A stretch of 64,000 nt of DNA. Source: Pseudomonas putida (GTDB lineage: Bacteria; Pseudomonadota; Gammaproteobacteria; Pseudomonadales; Pseudomonadaceae). The notes under the pieces were generated by a model. It was not told the DNA's origin, ran no database searches, and worked only from the letters and a program-made list of their open reading frames with translations. The stretch covers positions 5,040,001-5,104,000 of the forward strand of contig CP163498.1 of the NCBI GenBank assembly GCA_041071465.1, given 5' to 3'. Positions 9,799-19,226 of this stretch are shown piece by piece (the first letter of the stretch is position 1; every line of letters begins with the position of its first letter). A program made the translations under genes and the position numbers.

Positions 9799-10000
9799 AT
9801 GGTTTAGCCAGGCTGCTTTACAAGATGAAGAATGATGGCGTCGTCTGGCTTGCGCTTGCATTCGAGGCGCGTGGTTCGGCGAAGCGTTTGCGCGGCTGAG
9901 GGCGACGAAAAAATTCGGTGCTTGCTTCGTCGCCCAGTCGATCAGATCCGTGGGTCAGCCAGTTCTCATATCAGGTCAGAATATGCAGATCCCATCAAGC

Positions 10001-11392
10001 TCAAACCTTGAGCTCGCCCATGACACTCAAGACGGCACCGTGAGCAATGTCGATTATCCGGTCGACTTCTTCTCGGGTGGTGATCAGTGGTGGTGCGAAG
10101 CCGAGAATTTCCCCATGCGGCATGGCACGGGCGATCAGGCCGCGATCACGGGCCGCCTTGGAAATACGTGCACCAACTTTCAGCGACGGGTCCAGGCGTG
10201 TCTTGGTGAGCGGGTCGGCGACGAACTCGATGGCCGCCATCAAGCCCACGCCACGCACCTCACCCACGATCGGCACCGCGCCGAAGGCTTCCTGCATGGA
10301 CTTCTGGAAGTACTCACCGACCCTTGCCGCGTTGCCCGGAATGTCCTCCTGCTCGACGATGTCCAGCACCGCATTCGCCGCTGCGACCCCGATGGGGTGA
10401 CCGGAATAGGTGTAGCCGTGGGAGAACGCCCCCACTTTGTCCGCACCTTCCTCCATGACCTTGTATACCTTCTCACCTACGATCGAGGCGGAGAGCGGCG
10501 CATAGGCTGAGGTCAGGCCCTTGGCTACGGTGATCAGGTCAGGCTCGATACCATACTTGTCGCAGCCGAACATGGCGCCGGTACGGCCGAAGCCGGTGAT
10601 GACTTCATCGGCAATCAGCAGGATGTCGTACTTTTTCAGGACTGGCTGAATGGCTGCCCAGTATCCGGCGGGTGGTGGGGTGATGCCGCCGGTACCCAGC
10701 ACCGGCTCGGCAATGAATGCACCGATGGTGTCGGGGCCTTCGCGCAGGATCAGTTCCTCCAACTCGTTGGCTCGACGCCGGGAGAATTGCTGTTCGGTCT
10801 CACCTGGTTCGGCACCCCAGTAGTGGTGCGCAGCCCCGGTTCGCAAGATGCCGGAGACCGGCAGGTCCATGTAGTCGTGGTAGAACGACATGCCAGTCAT
10901 GGACCCCGAAACGACCGAACAGCCGTGGTAACCGCGCTCGCGGGAAATGATCTTTTTCTTCTTCGGCAGACCACGCAGGTTGTTGTAGTACCAGACCAGC
11001 TTGGCCTGGGTTTCGTTGGCGTCGGAGCCCGACAGGCCGTAGAACACCTTGCTCATCTTGCCCGGCGCCATGTTTACCAGGCGATCGGACAGCCGCGCCA
11101 ACTCGTCGGTGGTATGCGCAGCATAGGTGTGGTAATACGCGAGCTTGTGCGCCTGGCGCGAGATGGCCTCGGCTACCTCGCTGCGGCCATAGCCGACGTT
11201 CATGCAATACAAACCGGCGAAGCCGTCGATGTACTCACGGCCGGTCGCGTCGGTGATGGTGATGCCTTTGCCGGTCTCGACGATTGTCGGGTCTCCCAGT
11301 TTGCCGGATGCGAAGTCCTTCAGGTGGGTGAACGGATGCAGTACCGCGCCACGATCCTGGGCCGAAATGAGGTCGATCTTTTGCTTGTCCAT
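10001..11392 (-). CDS. Class III PLP-dependent omega-aminotransferase
   Basis: The start at 11392 (MDKQKIDLISAQ) has AGGAGA 7 bases upstream; the longer frame from 11416 lacks a site. The 463-residue protein has the class III fold: YIDGFAGLYCMNVGYGR near the N-terminus, the cofactor-binding DEVITGFGRTG, and the Schiff-base lysine in TVAKGLTSAYAPL. These enzymes move an omega- or gamma-amino group (beta-alanine, GABA, putrescine-type) to pyruvate or 2-oxoglutarate. The neighbouring semialdehyde dehydrogenase, 20 bp upstream in the same operon, fits an amino acid to semialdehyde to acid sequence. Confidence 0.93.
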   Translation of the reverse strand: MDKQKIDLISAQDRGAVLHPFTHLKDFASGKLGDPTIVETGKGITITDATGREYIDGFAGLYCMNVGYGRSEVAEAISRQAHKLAYYHTYAAHTTDELARLSDRLVNMAPGKMSKVFYGLSGSDANETQAKLVWYYNNLRGLPKKKKIISRERGYHGCSVVSGSMTGMSFYHDYMDLPVSGILRTGAAHHYWGAEPGETEQQFSRRRANELEELILREGPDTIGAFIAEPVLGTGGITPPPAGYWAAIQPVLKKYDILLIADEVITGFGRTGAMFGCDKYGIEPDLITVAKGLTSAYAPLSASIVGEKVYKVMEEGADKVGAFSHGYTYSGHPIGVAAANAVLDIVEQEDIPGNAARVGEYFQKSMQEAFGAVPIVGEVRGVGLMAAIEFVADPLTKTRLDPSLKVGARISKAARDRGLIARAMPHGEILGFAPPLITTREEVDRIIDIAHGAVLSVMGELKV

Positions 11393-11412
11393 GGTAGTTC
11401 TCCTGTTATTGG

Positions 11413-12885
11413 TCAAAGGCCGCCGACGCAGACGTATTTGAGTTCCATGTACTCGGCCAGGCCATGTTTTGAGCCTTCCCGGCCCAGGCCGGACTGTTTC
11501 CAGCCACCGAAAGGGATCGGTGCGCCGGTAAATTTCGGCGTGTTGAGCGCGACCATGCCGTACTCCAGCTGCTCGGATACGCGCGCCGCGCGCTTCAGGT
11601 CATTGGTGTAAACATAAGCCGCCAGGCCGTACTCGGTTTTATTGGCGCGCCGAACCACTTCATGCTCGCTGTCGAACGGCAGGATTGCCGCGACCGGGCC
11701 GAAGGTTTCTTCGAACGTGATGTCCATCTCATCGGTGACATCCGCCAGCACGGTCGGCAGGACGAAACTGCTGCCCAGGTTGTGATCCAGGCCGCCGCAC
11801 ATCAGTCGTGCGCCCAGCGAAATCGCATTGCCGATATGGTCACGGCATTTGTTGGCAACGCTGACACGTGTCATAGGGCCAATATCCACACCCTCTGCCA
11901 GGCCGTGACCGACACGCAGTGACTGTGCCAACCGAGTGAACTCGGTCACGAAGGCGTCATAGTGACTGCGCTGCACGTAGATGCGGTTGGCGGCCAGGCA
12001 GTCCTGGCCAGAAGTGGCGAACTTGGCGCCAATACAGGCGCTGGCCGCTTCATACACGTCGGCGTCTTCGAAGACGATGAAAGGCGCGTGCCCGCCCAAC
12101 TCAAGCGAAACCTTTTTTACCGTGTCGGCGGACTGACGCAGCAGAATCCGGCCGACTTCGGTGGAGCCCGTGAAGCTGAAGGCTCTCACCTCGGTACGCT
12201 GAAGCAACTGCCTGGACAGTTTCGCCGCGTCGCCGGTGACCACTTGGAATACCCCGGCCGGGAAGCCGGCTTCCTCGGCCAGCCTCGCCAAGGCAAGGGC
12301 TGACAGTGGCGTTTCCGGTGCCGGCTTGATGATCATCGGGCAACCGGCGGCAAGGGCTGCGCCGGCTTTGCGGGTGATCATGGCGTTCGGGAAATTCCAT
12401 GGCGTTACGGCTGCCGTGACACCAATGGGTTGCAGCCGAGTGGTGAGCTGGCTACCCGGCAGATGGCTTGGGATCGACTCTGCGTAGCTGCGCTCGGCTT
12501 CTGCTGCGAACCACTCCAGGAAGTTGGCGCCGTAGTCGATCTCACTGAGGGCCTCGGCGTAGGGCTTGCCTTGCTCGGCCGACATGATGGTCGCAAGGTC
12601 CTGGCAATGCTCACGGGTCAGCGCTGCCCATTTGCGCAGCAGATTGCCGCGCTGAGCGGGCAGCAGTGCACGCCAGCTGACGAAGGCTTCGCTGGCCGCC
12701 TCCACGGCCCGGTCGATCCAGTGCTCGTCGCAATGGGCGACGTGGGCGATAACCTCATCGGTAGCTGGGTCGGTGACGGCCAAGCGCCCTTCGCCATGAA
12801 TCCATTGCCCAGCGATGTAGGCACGCAGCTCCAGGAGGTCTGGACGACTCAACTGGTGTAACGCTGCCGTTGCGCGGTTTTTCAT
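11413..12885 (-). CDS. NAD(P)-dependent succinate-semialdehyde-type aldehyde dehydrogenase
   Basis: 490 residues, GabD-like throughout. Visible are the cofactor segment TPWNFPNAMITRK, the catalytic Glu in SLELGGHAPF, the nucleophilic Cys in ATSGQDCLAANR, and the C-terminal GLGREGSKHGL. It would oxidise the semialdehyde made by the aminotransferase to the dicarboxylic acid for the TCA cycle. It is translated from GGGAGGG upstream of ATG 12885 and lies 2 bp after the DUF1185 gene. The exact chain length of the substrate cannot be read. Confidence 0.93.
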   Translation of the reverse strand: MKNRATAALHQLSRPDLLELRAYIAGQWIHGEGRLAVTDPATDEVIAHVAHCDEHWIDRAVEAASEAFVSWRALLPAQRGNLLRKWAALTREHCQDLATIMSAEQGKPYAEALSEIDYGANFLEWFAAEAERSYAESIPSHLPGSQLTTRLQPIGVTAAVTPWNFPNAMITRKAGAALAAGCPMIIKPAPETPLSALALARLAEEAGFPAGVFQVVTGDAAKLSRQLLQRTEVRAFSFTGSTEVGRILLRQSADTVKKVSLELGGHAPFIVFEDADVYEAASACIGAKFATSGQDCLAANRIYVQRSHYDAFVTEFTRLAQSLRVGHGLAEGVDIGPMTRVSVANKCRDHIGNAISLGARLMCGGLDHNLGSSFVLPTVLADVTDEMDITFEETFGPVAAILPFDSEHEVVRRANKTEYGLAAYVYTNDLKRAARVSEQLEYGMVALNTPKFTGAPIPFGGWKQSGLGREGSKHGLAEYMELKYVCVGGL

Positions 12886-12887
12886 TG

Positions 12888-13496
12888 TTATTTCCCTCCC
12901 GAATGTGCGGCAAGCTTGCGTTCTGCGGCAATGTCCTCCAGGTCCTTGAAGCGATCCCCGATGCGTGGGTGGACACGCCCGCCATCACTGGCACCAATGG
13001 CGATGACGATCTCGTCGGGGCCAGGTGCGTCGGCGATCTGGAAGGTGGAGGTTATGAAGTGCGAGCGTTTGCCCGTCTCGGACTTGTGGATCATCGGTAC
13101 GTTCAACAATGCGCCCGCGCCAACCCGAGTGTTGATGAAGCTGAGAAACGCCGTGCCATCCACCGCCTCGCGGTACACGTCGCCAAAGCGCAAGGTGTGG
13201 ATCAGTGCGGCGGCATGCTCGATCTCGCCGCCGGTGCCCACCACGGCGGCTTTCCCATAGGCCTGTATGCGCTCTTTGGGCAGGTGGGCCACCAGCGCCG
13301 CAGACATCATTCGGCCCAACTCAGGTGCCAGGCGAACGATCTCGGGGCCGAGGTCATCGACGAACCCTTGGCCGGCCCAAGGGTTGCGCAACACGGCCGC
13401 GACAACCACCGAGGTAATCGGCCTGGGTGCATCCTTGCCGCCTTCCTGATGGGTAGTTTCGATAAACGTCACGATCTTGCGGATATCAGCGGGCAT
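12888..13496 (-). CDS. AA_synth (DUF1185) family protein
   Basis: The start at 13496 (MPADIRKIVTFIETTHQEGG) is chosen for the GGAGG just upstream; the frame from 13577 adds 27 residues without a site. The 202-residue protein has the family features KAAVVGTGGEIEHAAALIH and GDRFKDLED near the end. Members of Pfam AA_synth (PF06684) often lie next to amidase, aminotransferase or ring-opening genes, and the biochemical role is unsettled. First gene of the minus-strand operon, divergent from the PucR-type regulator. Confidence 0.8.
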   Translation of the reverse strand: MPADIRKIVTFIETTHQEGGKDAPRPITSVVVAAVLRNPWAGQGFVDDLGPEIVRLAPELGRMMSAALVAHLPKERIQAYGKAAVVGTGGEIEHAAALIHTLRFGDVYREAVDGTAFLSFINTRVGAGALLNVPMIHKSETGKRSHFITSTFQIADAPGPDEIVIAIGASDGGRVHPRIGDRFKDLEDIAAERKLAAHSGGK

Positions 13497-13638
13497 CAAA
13501 GCCTCCAGGACAATGGGCCATGTGGAATTGAAGGCCATGCTAGTCACTGATTCGCAGTGAATCTTCCGTCGAACCATTGCAAGATTCTGTTATTTTTCCT
13601 CTGATTCGATTAATTCTCATCGGTGCAAGGGGTACCCG

Positions 13639-15432
13639 ATGCCTGAACAACAAGAAAAAATCACGGCGTTACGGCGGGTGGCGAGCCAGATTAGTTCCGA
13701 CGAAGATCTGGAATCGTTGCTCGGTGAGTTGACCCGCTCAGCCTGCCAGCAAGGCGGCTGGGACCTTGGGTCTGTAATGTGCATTGACCTCGCTCACGGT
13801 TACGGTGTGGTCTTGGCGCGCTATGAGAGCAGCCGGTTGCCGCAGAAGATGCAGGACCGCTGGGAGCTGGCGACCAGTCCCTCGCTGATCGCGTTGCAGA
13901 GTGGGGAGCCGGTCTACATCCGCGATGCCCAGCACACGACACGCTTTCCAGGCTATCGGCGTGACGCCTTGGCACGTAATTACCGCACCGTACTGGCCTT
14001 ACCGATGCCCAGCAGCGATGCTGAAGGACGTCCGATGGTGCTCACCGTCATCTCGCGCTCGGTCCGGGAGGTTGCCGAGGAGGACCTGACCTTCATGGCC
14101 GCAGTGGTCGACCTGGGTGCGATCGCGGTGGACCGTGCCCATCGGCGCCGTGCGCAACTGGAAGCCAATGAGCAGTTACAACGCATTCTCGGTTCGCAGC
14201 GTTCGCTGTTGCGCAACGTGCTGGCGGGCGACTCGTTGCAAGCGTTGGCCGTCACCCTGGGAGAGTTGCTCGGCGGCGCGGTACTGGTGGCGGACTTTTC
14301 CGCCGGCCACGTGGTCGGATCGGCTTCGGCCTTACCCGCGCTGTACGACGACACGCAATGGACACGCTGGCTGGCTGGCAGCGGCGGGCGCGAGCTGCTG
14401 GGCTACATTCACGACACCTTGCAGCATCAGCGTGACGGTCAGGTGATGCTGCCGCTCGAGGGGGAGCATCGGCTGGCGGCGCACATCGAAGCGCTGACGG
14501 TGGATGATGAACAGGTCGGTGCGCTGTTGGTCGTGGGTGATGCGCCACCCGACACCCTGCGCAAGCTGCTCTTGGAAAACGCCTGCTTCGCCTTGAGTGT
14601 GCAATTGATGCGCAGCGTGATCCGCTACCGCTTCGAGACCCGCACCCTGACGGAGTTGTTTTCCGAGATCGTCGAGCGACGCTTCCGCGATTCAGAGGAT
14701 GTGCTTGCGCGTGCCCGACGCCTCGGCTTGCCATTGGCCGCGCCGCTGCGCATGTTGGTGGTGGATTTTGCCGGCCATGGCAGCCATCGAAGCAACTTGA
14801 TGCTCGAATGCAGCCGGCAGGTTTCCGGCCTTGCCAAGCAGTTACAGGTTGCCATGCACATGGTCACCCTGGGGAGTGGCCTGGTTTGTCTGCTGCCGGT
14901 AGACGCCGACCAGGTTGCGGTGCAAGCGCGGTTTGGCCGGCGTATCGCCGATGCCCTCGGGCGTGTGCTGGGCCATGAGCCGATCGTGGTGCTTGGGGAG
15001 ACGTTCGAGGGGCTCGAGCCTTTGGCCGTCGAGTGGGAGCGCTGCTGGCGGATGATTCGCGTGGCGCGTGATTACGGGCGCAGCGGCATGCTCGAAATGC
15101 CGGACCTGGGCGCGTTGCCAGTGCTCATTGGTGCCGCCGACGCTACTGATGTGCGGCATTTCGTCAGCGGCACGCTGGGCAAGCTGATCGACTACGACAA
15201 GCGTAACGCCGCACCCTACCTCGAGACAGTGGCGGCGTACCTGCGTGCGGGGTGTCGCAGCCAGTTGGCCGCTGATGCGATGGGCTTGCACGTGACTACG
15301 CTGCGCTACCGGCTGGCACGGATTCAAGAGCTGTTCGGTCTGGACTTCGATACACCGGAGCGGCGATTTGCCCTGGAACTGGCGCTGCAGTTGCACCAAC
15401 TGACTACCGGCGCAGAGCTGGGAAAAAGATGA
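13639..15432 (+). CDS. PucR-type transcriptional activator with N-terminal GAF-like domain
   Basis: 597 residues. The N-terminal about 170 residues (ITALRRVASQISSDEDLESLL onward) read as a GAF-like sensory domain. A middle region (about 330-480) resembles the GGDEF-like part of PucR/CdaR proteins. The C-terminus (about 515-580) has the PucR/CdaR helix-turn-helix: TVAAYLRAGCRSQLAADAMG and HVTTLRYRLARIQELFGL. It sits between the two divergent arms of the amine cluster and probably controls both. The ligand is presumably the imported substrate or a breakdown product. Confidence 0.88.
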   Translation: MPEQQEKITALRRVASQISSDEDLESLLGELTRSACQQGGWDLGSVMCIDLAHGYGVVLARYESSRLPQKMQDRWELATSPSLIALQSGEPVYIRDAQHTTRFPGYRRDALARNYRTVLALPMPSSDAEGRPMVLTVISRSVREVAEEDLTFMAAVVDLGAIAVDRAHRRRAQLEANEQLQRILGSQRSLLRNVLAGDSLQALAVTLGELLGGAVLVADFSAGHVVGSASALPALYDDTQWTRWLAGSGGRELLGYIHDTLQHQRDGQVMLPLEGEHRLAAHIEALTVDDEQVGALLVVGDAPPDTLRKLLLENACFALSVQLMRSVIRYRFETRTLTELFSEIVERRFRDSEDVLARARRLGLPLAAPLRMLVVDFAGHGSHRSNLMLECSRQVSGLAKQLQVAMHMVTLGSGLVCLLPVDADQVAVQARFGRRIADALGRVLGHEPIVVLGETFEGLEPLAVEWERCWRMIRVARDYGRSGMLEMPDLGALPVLIGAADATDVRHFVSGTLGKLIDYDKRNAAPYLETVAAYLRAGCRSQLAADAMGLHVTTLRYRLARIQELFGLDFDTPERRFALELALQLHQLTTGAELGKR

Positions 15433-15506
15433 AGAGCAGGGCTACCTGGGGTGAGAAACAGGGGTAGTCCGTTTTGCTCTTAAACCGAGAATAAATCACC
15501 GATTAT

Positions 15507-15525
15507 TCCTCCATACCTAGGAGGA
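15507..15525. repeat. Short inverted repeat upstream of the flavin reductase gene
   Basis: TCCTCC (15507-15512) and GGAGGA (15520-15525) are perfect inverse complements around a 7-base spacer. It lies about 70 bases upstream of the flavin reductase start, a likely position for an activator site or a leader hairpin. No function is demonstrated. Confidence 0.4.
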
Positions 15526-15551
15526 CCCTGGCCTGTCACCGTCCCTATAGT

Positions 15552-15586
15552 TCACCTCAATCAATGCAACGGCATTCTTGAGGTGA
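15552..15586 (+). promoter_or_regulatory. Hairpin that sequesters the Shine-Dalgarno site of the flavin reductase gene
   Basis: TCACCTCAA (15552-15560) pairs perfectly with TTGAGGTGA (15578-15586), and AATGC (15563-15567) with GCATT (15572-15576). This gives 14 base pairs closed by an AACG loop, with only a 2x1 internal loop. The 3' arm contains the GAGGTGA ribosome binding site for the ATG at 15592, so the folded RNA would hide it. It could equally be a DNA dyad operator for the PucR-type protein. Confidence 0.7.
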
Positions 15587-15591
15587 GTGAC

Positions 15592-16563
15592 ATGCAGACC
15601 GTTGAACACGCATACAAGACGATAGACCCCATGGCCCTGCGCCGTGCCTTCGGTACGTTCGTCACCGGGGTAACCGTGGTCACAACCCGTGATGAGCAGG
15701 GCAACCCCAGAGGCATGACGGCCAATTCGTTCACCTCCGTTTCTCTTGATCCGGCACTGCTGCTGGTGTGCATCGGCAAGGGGGCAGCGAGCTTTCCGGT
15801 GTTCCGACAGGCCGACAGCTTTGCCGTCAATCTGCTGCATGAAGGGCAGGTTGTACTTTCCAACGTCTTCGCCTCCAAAGCTCTCGACAAATTCGACCAG
15901 GTTAGCCATGTCGCAGTGCACACGGGGGCACCGGTGCTGACCGATTGCCTGACCTGGTTCGACTGCACGGTGCACCAATGCATCGACGCAGGTGACCACA
16001 TCCTCCTGCTTGGCCAGGTCCAGGCGTTCGGTACCAGCCCCGAGGCACCGTTAGGCTTCTGTCGCGGTCGCTATGCCCAGGTCAAGGACCCACTCCCACC
16101 AGGTTGGCTATCGGCCAGCGACATGATCACCGGCTACCTGATCGAATCCGAAGGGCGCTTGCTCCTGGCCGAGGATGGCAAGGGCGGCTGGGTACTGCCG
16201 ACTGCCTCGCGTCGGCTCAAGGACGGGCGCCTGCCACTGTCCGCAGGCGGCGAGTTGGCCCTGTTGCCTGATGACACCTTTCTCTATTCGGTGTTCGACA
16301 CCGCTGATAACGACCCGGGTTACCTGATTTATCGCGCCAAACTGGGCGAGTCGCTGGGGGAGGGTGCGCTGCCGCCTTCGCTGCACTTCTTCGCCCTCGA
16401 TCAGCTGCCCTACGAAACCATTACCTCCCACGAGATACGCACCATGCTGCAGCGCTATGCGCGTGAGACCGAGCGCGGCAGCTTCGGTATCTACATGGAC
16501 TCCCAGGAGGGCGGGCGTGTCGCGATGGTCGGCAGCGCGCAGAGCTGGGACAAAGCCTACTGA
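15592..16563 (+). CDS. Flavin reductase (FMN-binding split barrel) fused to a Nudix-like C-terminal region
   Basis: The ATG at 15592 (MQTVEHAYKTIDPMALRRAF) follows GAGGTGA; a GTG at 15583 lies inside that site and is unlikely. Residues of about 15-165 are the flavin reductase domain of two-component monooxygenases, with FGTFVTGVTVVTT and GMTANSFTSVSLDPALLLV. It should supply reduced flavin to the luciferase-like enzyme encoded at 18144. Residues of about 175-323 (GYLIESEGRLLLAEDGKGGWVLP, shortened here to its pattern) resemble a Nudix fold, but no canonical GX5EX7REUXEEXGU box is visible. The role of this half is unknown. Confidence 0.87.
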   Translation: MQTVEHAYKTIDPMALRRAFGTFVTGVTVVTTRDEQGNPRGMTANSFTSVSLDPALLLVCIGKGAASFPVFRQADSFAVNLLHEGQVVLSNVFASKALDKFDQVSHVAVHTGAPVLTDCLTWFDCTVHQCIDAGDHILLLGQVQAFGTSPEAPLGFCRGRYAQVKDPLPPGWLSASDMITGYLIESEGRLLLAEDGKGGWVLPTASRRLKDGRLPLSAGGELALLPDDTFLYSVFDTADNDPGYLIYRAKLGESLGEGALPPSLHFFALDQLPYETITSHEIRTMLQRYARETERGSFGIYMDSQEGGRVAMVGSAQSWDKAY

Positions 16564-16592
16564 GTCAGAAAAAAATCAGGAGTTGGTAACAC

Positions 16593-18104
16593 ATGCAAAC
16601 CACACTGCAAAACCTGCAAGGCTCCCGGCAGCAACTGTTCATCGACGGCCAGTTCACCGCCGCCCAGAGCGGCGAGTTCCTGCCCAGTTTCGATCCGACC
16701 ACCGGGCATCCCTGGTACGAATTCTCCCAGGCCGATGCGCGGGACGTCGATGCAGCGGTACGCAGCGCACAGGTTGCGCTGAAGGGCGCTGCCTGGCGGC
16801 GCATGACGCAGACCGAGCGCGGCAAGCTGGTACGCCGGCTGGGTGAGTTGGTGGCGGATCATGCCGACGAGCTGGCGCGCATCGAGTGCCGCGACAACGG
16901 CAAGCTGCTCAAGGAAATGGTGGCGCAGATGCGCGGCCTGCCTGACTCGTTCTACTACTTCGCCGGTATGGCCGACAAGCTGCAGGGCGACACCATCCCG
17001 GTCAACAAGCTCGATGCGCTGAATTACAACGTGCGCGAGCCGATTGGCGTGGTGGCCATGATCACGCCTTGGAACTCGCCGTTGATGTTGCTCACCGGCA
17101 CCCTGGCGCCGTGCCTGGCGATCGGCAACACCGTCGTCATCAAACCGTCCGAGCACACCAGTGCATCGACCTTGGCGTTGGCGGAACTGGCCATCCAGGC
17201 CGGTATTCCGCCGGGCGTAATCAACGTGGTGACGGGCGATGGCCCGACGACCGGCGAGGCGCTCAGTCGCCACCCCGGCGTTGCCAAGCTGGTGTTTACC
17301 GGTAGCACTGCCACTGGCCGCAAAATTGCCGCCAATGCGGCACAGAACCTGGTGTCGTGCCAAATGGAGCTGGGCGGTAAATCGCCCCATGTGGTGTTCG
17401 CCGACGCCAACATCGAGCAGGCGGTCAACGGCGTGGTCGCCGGTGTGTTCGCTGCCGCTGGGCAAACCTGCGTGGCAGGCTCGCGCTGCTTCGTCGAGTC
17501 TTCGATCTACCCTGCGTTCATCGATGCGCTGGTGGAGCGCACACGGCGGATCAAGGTCGGCCACCCCACCCTGGAGGACACCGATATTGGCCCGCTGGCG
17601 CTGTCCGCGCAGCTGGAAAAAGTCGAGCACTACGTCGACTCGGCGATCCGAGAAGGGGCCCGCGTGGCTGTGGGCGGTCGGCGCGCGACTGAAGCGGTGC
17701 AAGGCGGTGGCTGGTATTTCGAACCGACGGTCATTGTCGAGGCGCGTAACGACATGCGCTTCATGCGCGATGAAATCTTCGGCCCGGTAGTCGGGGTCAT
17801 TCCCTTCGACACCGAAGCGCAGTTGATTGAACTGGCCAACGACACCGAGTACGGCCTTGCCGCAGGTGTCTGGACCCGAGACATCAGCCGCGCCATGCGC
17901 TTTGCCCGTGACGTCGACGCCGGCACGGTATGGATCAACACCTATCGCTCGACGGCCTACATGTCGTCGAACGGCGGCATGAAGAACAGCGGCTATGGCA
18001 TTCGCGGCGGCTTCGAGGTGATGCGTGAGTTCTCGCGGCTGAAAAACGTGCTGGTGGACTATTCCGAAACCCTGCAGGACCCATTCGTCATCCGCCTGCG
18101 CTGA
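16593..18104 (+). CDS. NAD(P)-dependent aldehyde dehydrogenase
   Basis: 503 residues with a full aldehyde dehydrogenase signature: MITPWNSPLMLLTGTL for cofactor binding, catalytic Glu in QMELGGKSPHVVF, catalytic Cys in AAGQTCVAGSRCF, and the C-terminal GIRGGFEVMREFSR. It lies 29 bp after the flavin reductase gene and just before the flavin monooxygenase. It therefore probably oxidises an aldehyde released by oxidative C-N cleavage or ring opening. It differs from the GabD-like enzyme in the opposite arm, so the pathway has two separate aldehyde steps. Confidence 0.93.
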   Translation: MQTTLQNLQGSRQQLFIDGQFTAAQSGEFLPSFDPTTGHPWYEFSQADARDVDAAVRSAQVALKGAAWRRMTQTERGKLVRRLGELVADHADELARIECRDNGKLLKEMVAQMRGLPDSFYYFAGMADKLQGDTIPVNKLDALNYNVREPIGVVAMITPWNSPLMLLTGTLAPCLAIGNTVVIKPSEHTSASTLALAELAIQAGIPPGVINVVTGDGPTTGEALSRHPGVAKLVFTGSTATGRKIAANAAQNLVSCQMELGGKSPHVVFADANIEQAVNGVVAGVFAAAGQTCVAGSRCFVESSIYPAFIDALVERTRRIKVGHPTLEDTDIGPLALSAQLEKVEHYVDSAIREGARVAVGGRRATEAVQGGGWYFEPTVIVEARNDMRFMRDEIFGPVVGVIPFDTEAQLIELANDTEYGLAAGVWTRDISRAMRFARDVDAGTVWINTYRSTAYMSSNGGMKNSGYGIRGGFEVMREFSRLKNVLVDYSETLQDPFVIRLR

Positions 18105-18143
18105 ATGCGCGCGCCCAACCCCACACGACTGGAGACAACAGCA

Positions 18144-19208
18144 ATGAAATTCGCAGTTTCCCTGAGCATGGAGCGCTTCAACCCTGAGGAGCGGATGAGC
18201 GACAAGATCCACAACTTCCTCAAGCTGGTGCGCATGGCCGATGAGGGTGGCTTCGAGACCCTGTGGACCGCCGAGCACCATACGCTGGAGTGCACGATCT
18301 CGCCCAACCCGTTTATTACCCTGACCTGGCTGGCCCAGCACACGCAGAACATTCGCCTCGGTACCTCGACGTTGGTGGCGCCGTATTGGTCGCCGATCCG
18401 CCTGGCTGGCGAGTCCGCCTTGTGTGACCACCTGACAGGCGGGCGTCTGGAGTTCGGCATCGCCCGCGGTGCCTACCAGTATGAGTTCGACCGCATGGCC
18501 GGGGGCATTCCGCAGCAGGAAGGTGTGGCCTACATGAAAGAGTTGTTGCCTGCGGTGAAGAAGCTCTGGCAGGGGGATTATGCCCACGATGGCCACTACT
18601 GGAAGTTCCCGGTCGCAACCTCGGTACCCAAGCCGCTGCAGCAGCCACATCCGCCAATTTGGGTCGCCACCCGCGACCCGGCAAGCTTTGACTGGGCCGT
18701 CAGCGTAGGCGCCAACATCCTCTCCACGCCGTTGTCAGCACCTGCCAGCGAAGTCGTCGTGCTGGGTGAGAAGTTCCGCAAGGCGGTGGCCGACCATCCC
18801 GAGGTGCCGCGTCCGCGTTTCATGATGCAGCGCCGCACCTGTGTCTACGACCGTGAGCAGGACTGGGAAGTGGCCGTGCGCCACAGCATCGACTACGGCC
18901 GCGCCTTCGAGAACCTGATGCAGAACATCGGCACCGTGAACAACGGCTTTCCCGAGGCGGTACCCTATGAACGGGTGGCCAACCGCGACAGCTACAACCC
19001 GGAGGCGATCCGCGAGAACCTGATGTTCGGTACCCCCGACGAGATCATTCGCAAGCTGGAAGTGTACGAGGCGCAAGGGGTGGACCAGTTCTGCCTCGGG
19101 TTGGCCTTCAACCTGCCATACGAGTTGCAGGAGAAGACGCTGCGCCTGTTCATCGACGAAGTCATGCCGCATTTCGCCCGTCGCGCCGCCGCGCGTCAGG
19201 CCGGTTGA
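18144..19208 (+). CDS. Luciferase-like (LLM) flavin-dependent monooxygenase
   Basis: 354 residues from the ATG at 18144, with GGAGA 8 bases upstream; the frame from 18105 is non-conserved leader. The TIM-barrel luciferase pattern is clear: DEGGFETLWTAEHH, RLGTSTLVAPYWSPIRLAGESA, GRLEFGIARGAYQYEFDR, and the late PYELQEKTLRLFIDEVMP. This class uses reduced FMN and oxygen to hydroxylate or cleave substrates. The flavin reductase in the same operon would be its partner. The substrate, perhaps a cyclic or quaternary amine, is inferred only from context. Confidence 0.92.
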   Translation: MKFAVSLSMERFNPEERMSDKIHNFLKLVRMADEGGFETLWTAEHHTLECTISPNPFITLTWLAQHTQNIRLGTSTLVAPYWSPIRLAGESALCDHLTGGRLEFGIARGAYQYEFDRMAGGIPQQEGVAYMKELLPAVKKLWQGDYAHDGHYWKFPVATSVPKPLQQPHPPIWVATRDPASFDWAVSVGANILSTPLSAPASEVVVLGEKFRKAVADHPEVPRPRFMMQRRTCVYDREQDWEVAVRHSIDYGRAFENLMQNIGTVNNGFPEAVPYERVANRDSYNPEAIRENLMFGTPDEIIRKLEVYEAQGVDQFCLGLAFNLPYELQEKTLRLFIDEVMPHFARRAAARQAG

Positions 19209-19226
19209 GACGGACAGGGAGCGCAT

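Noticed and set aside
16557..18650. 697-codon frame on the minus strand
   Set aside because: It is antisense to the aldehyde dehydrogenase and monooxygenase genes, has a His/Gln/Arg-rich composition typical of high-GC shadow frames, and no family features.
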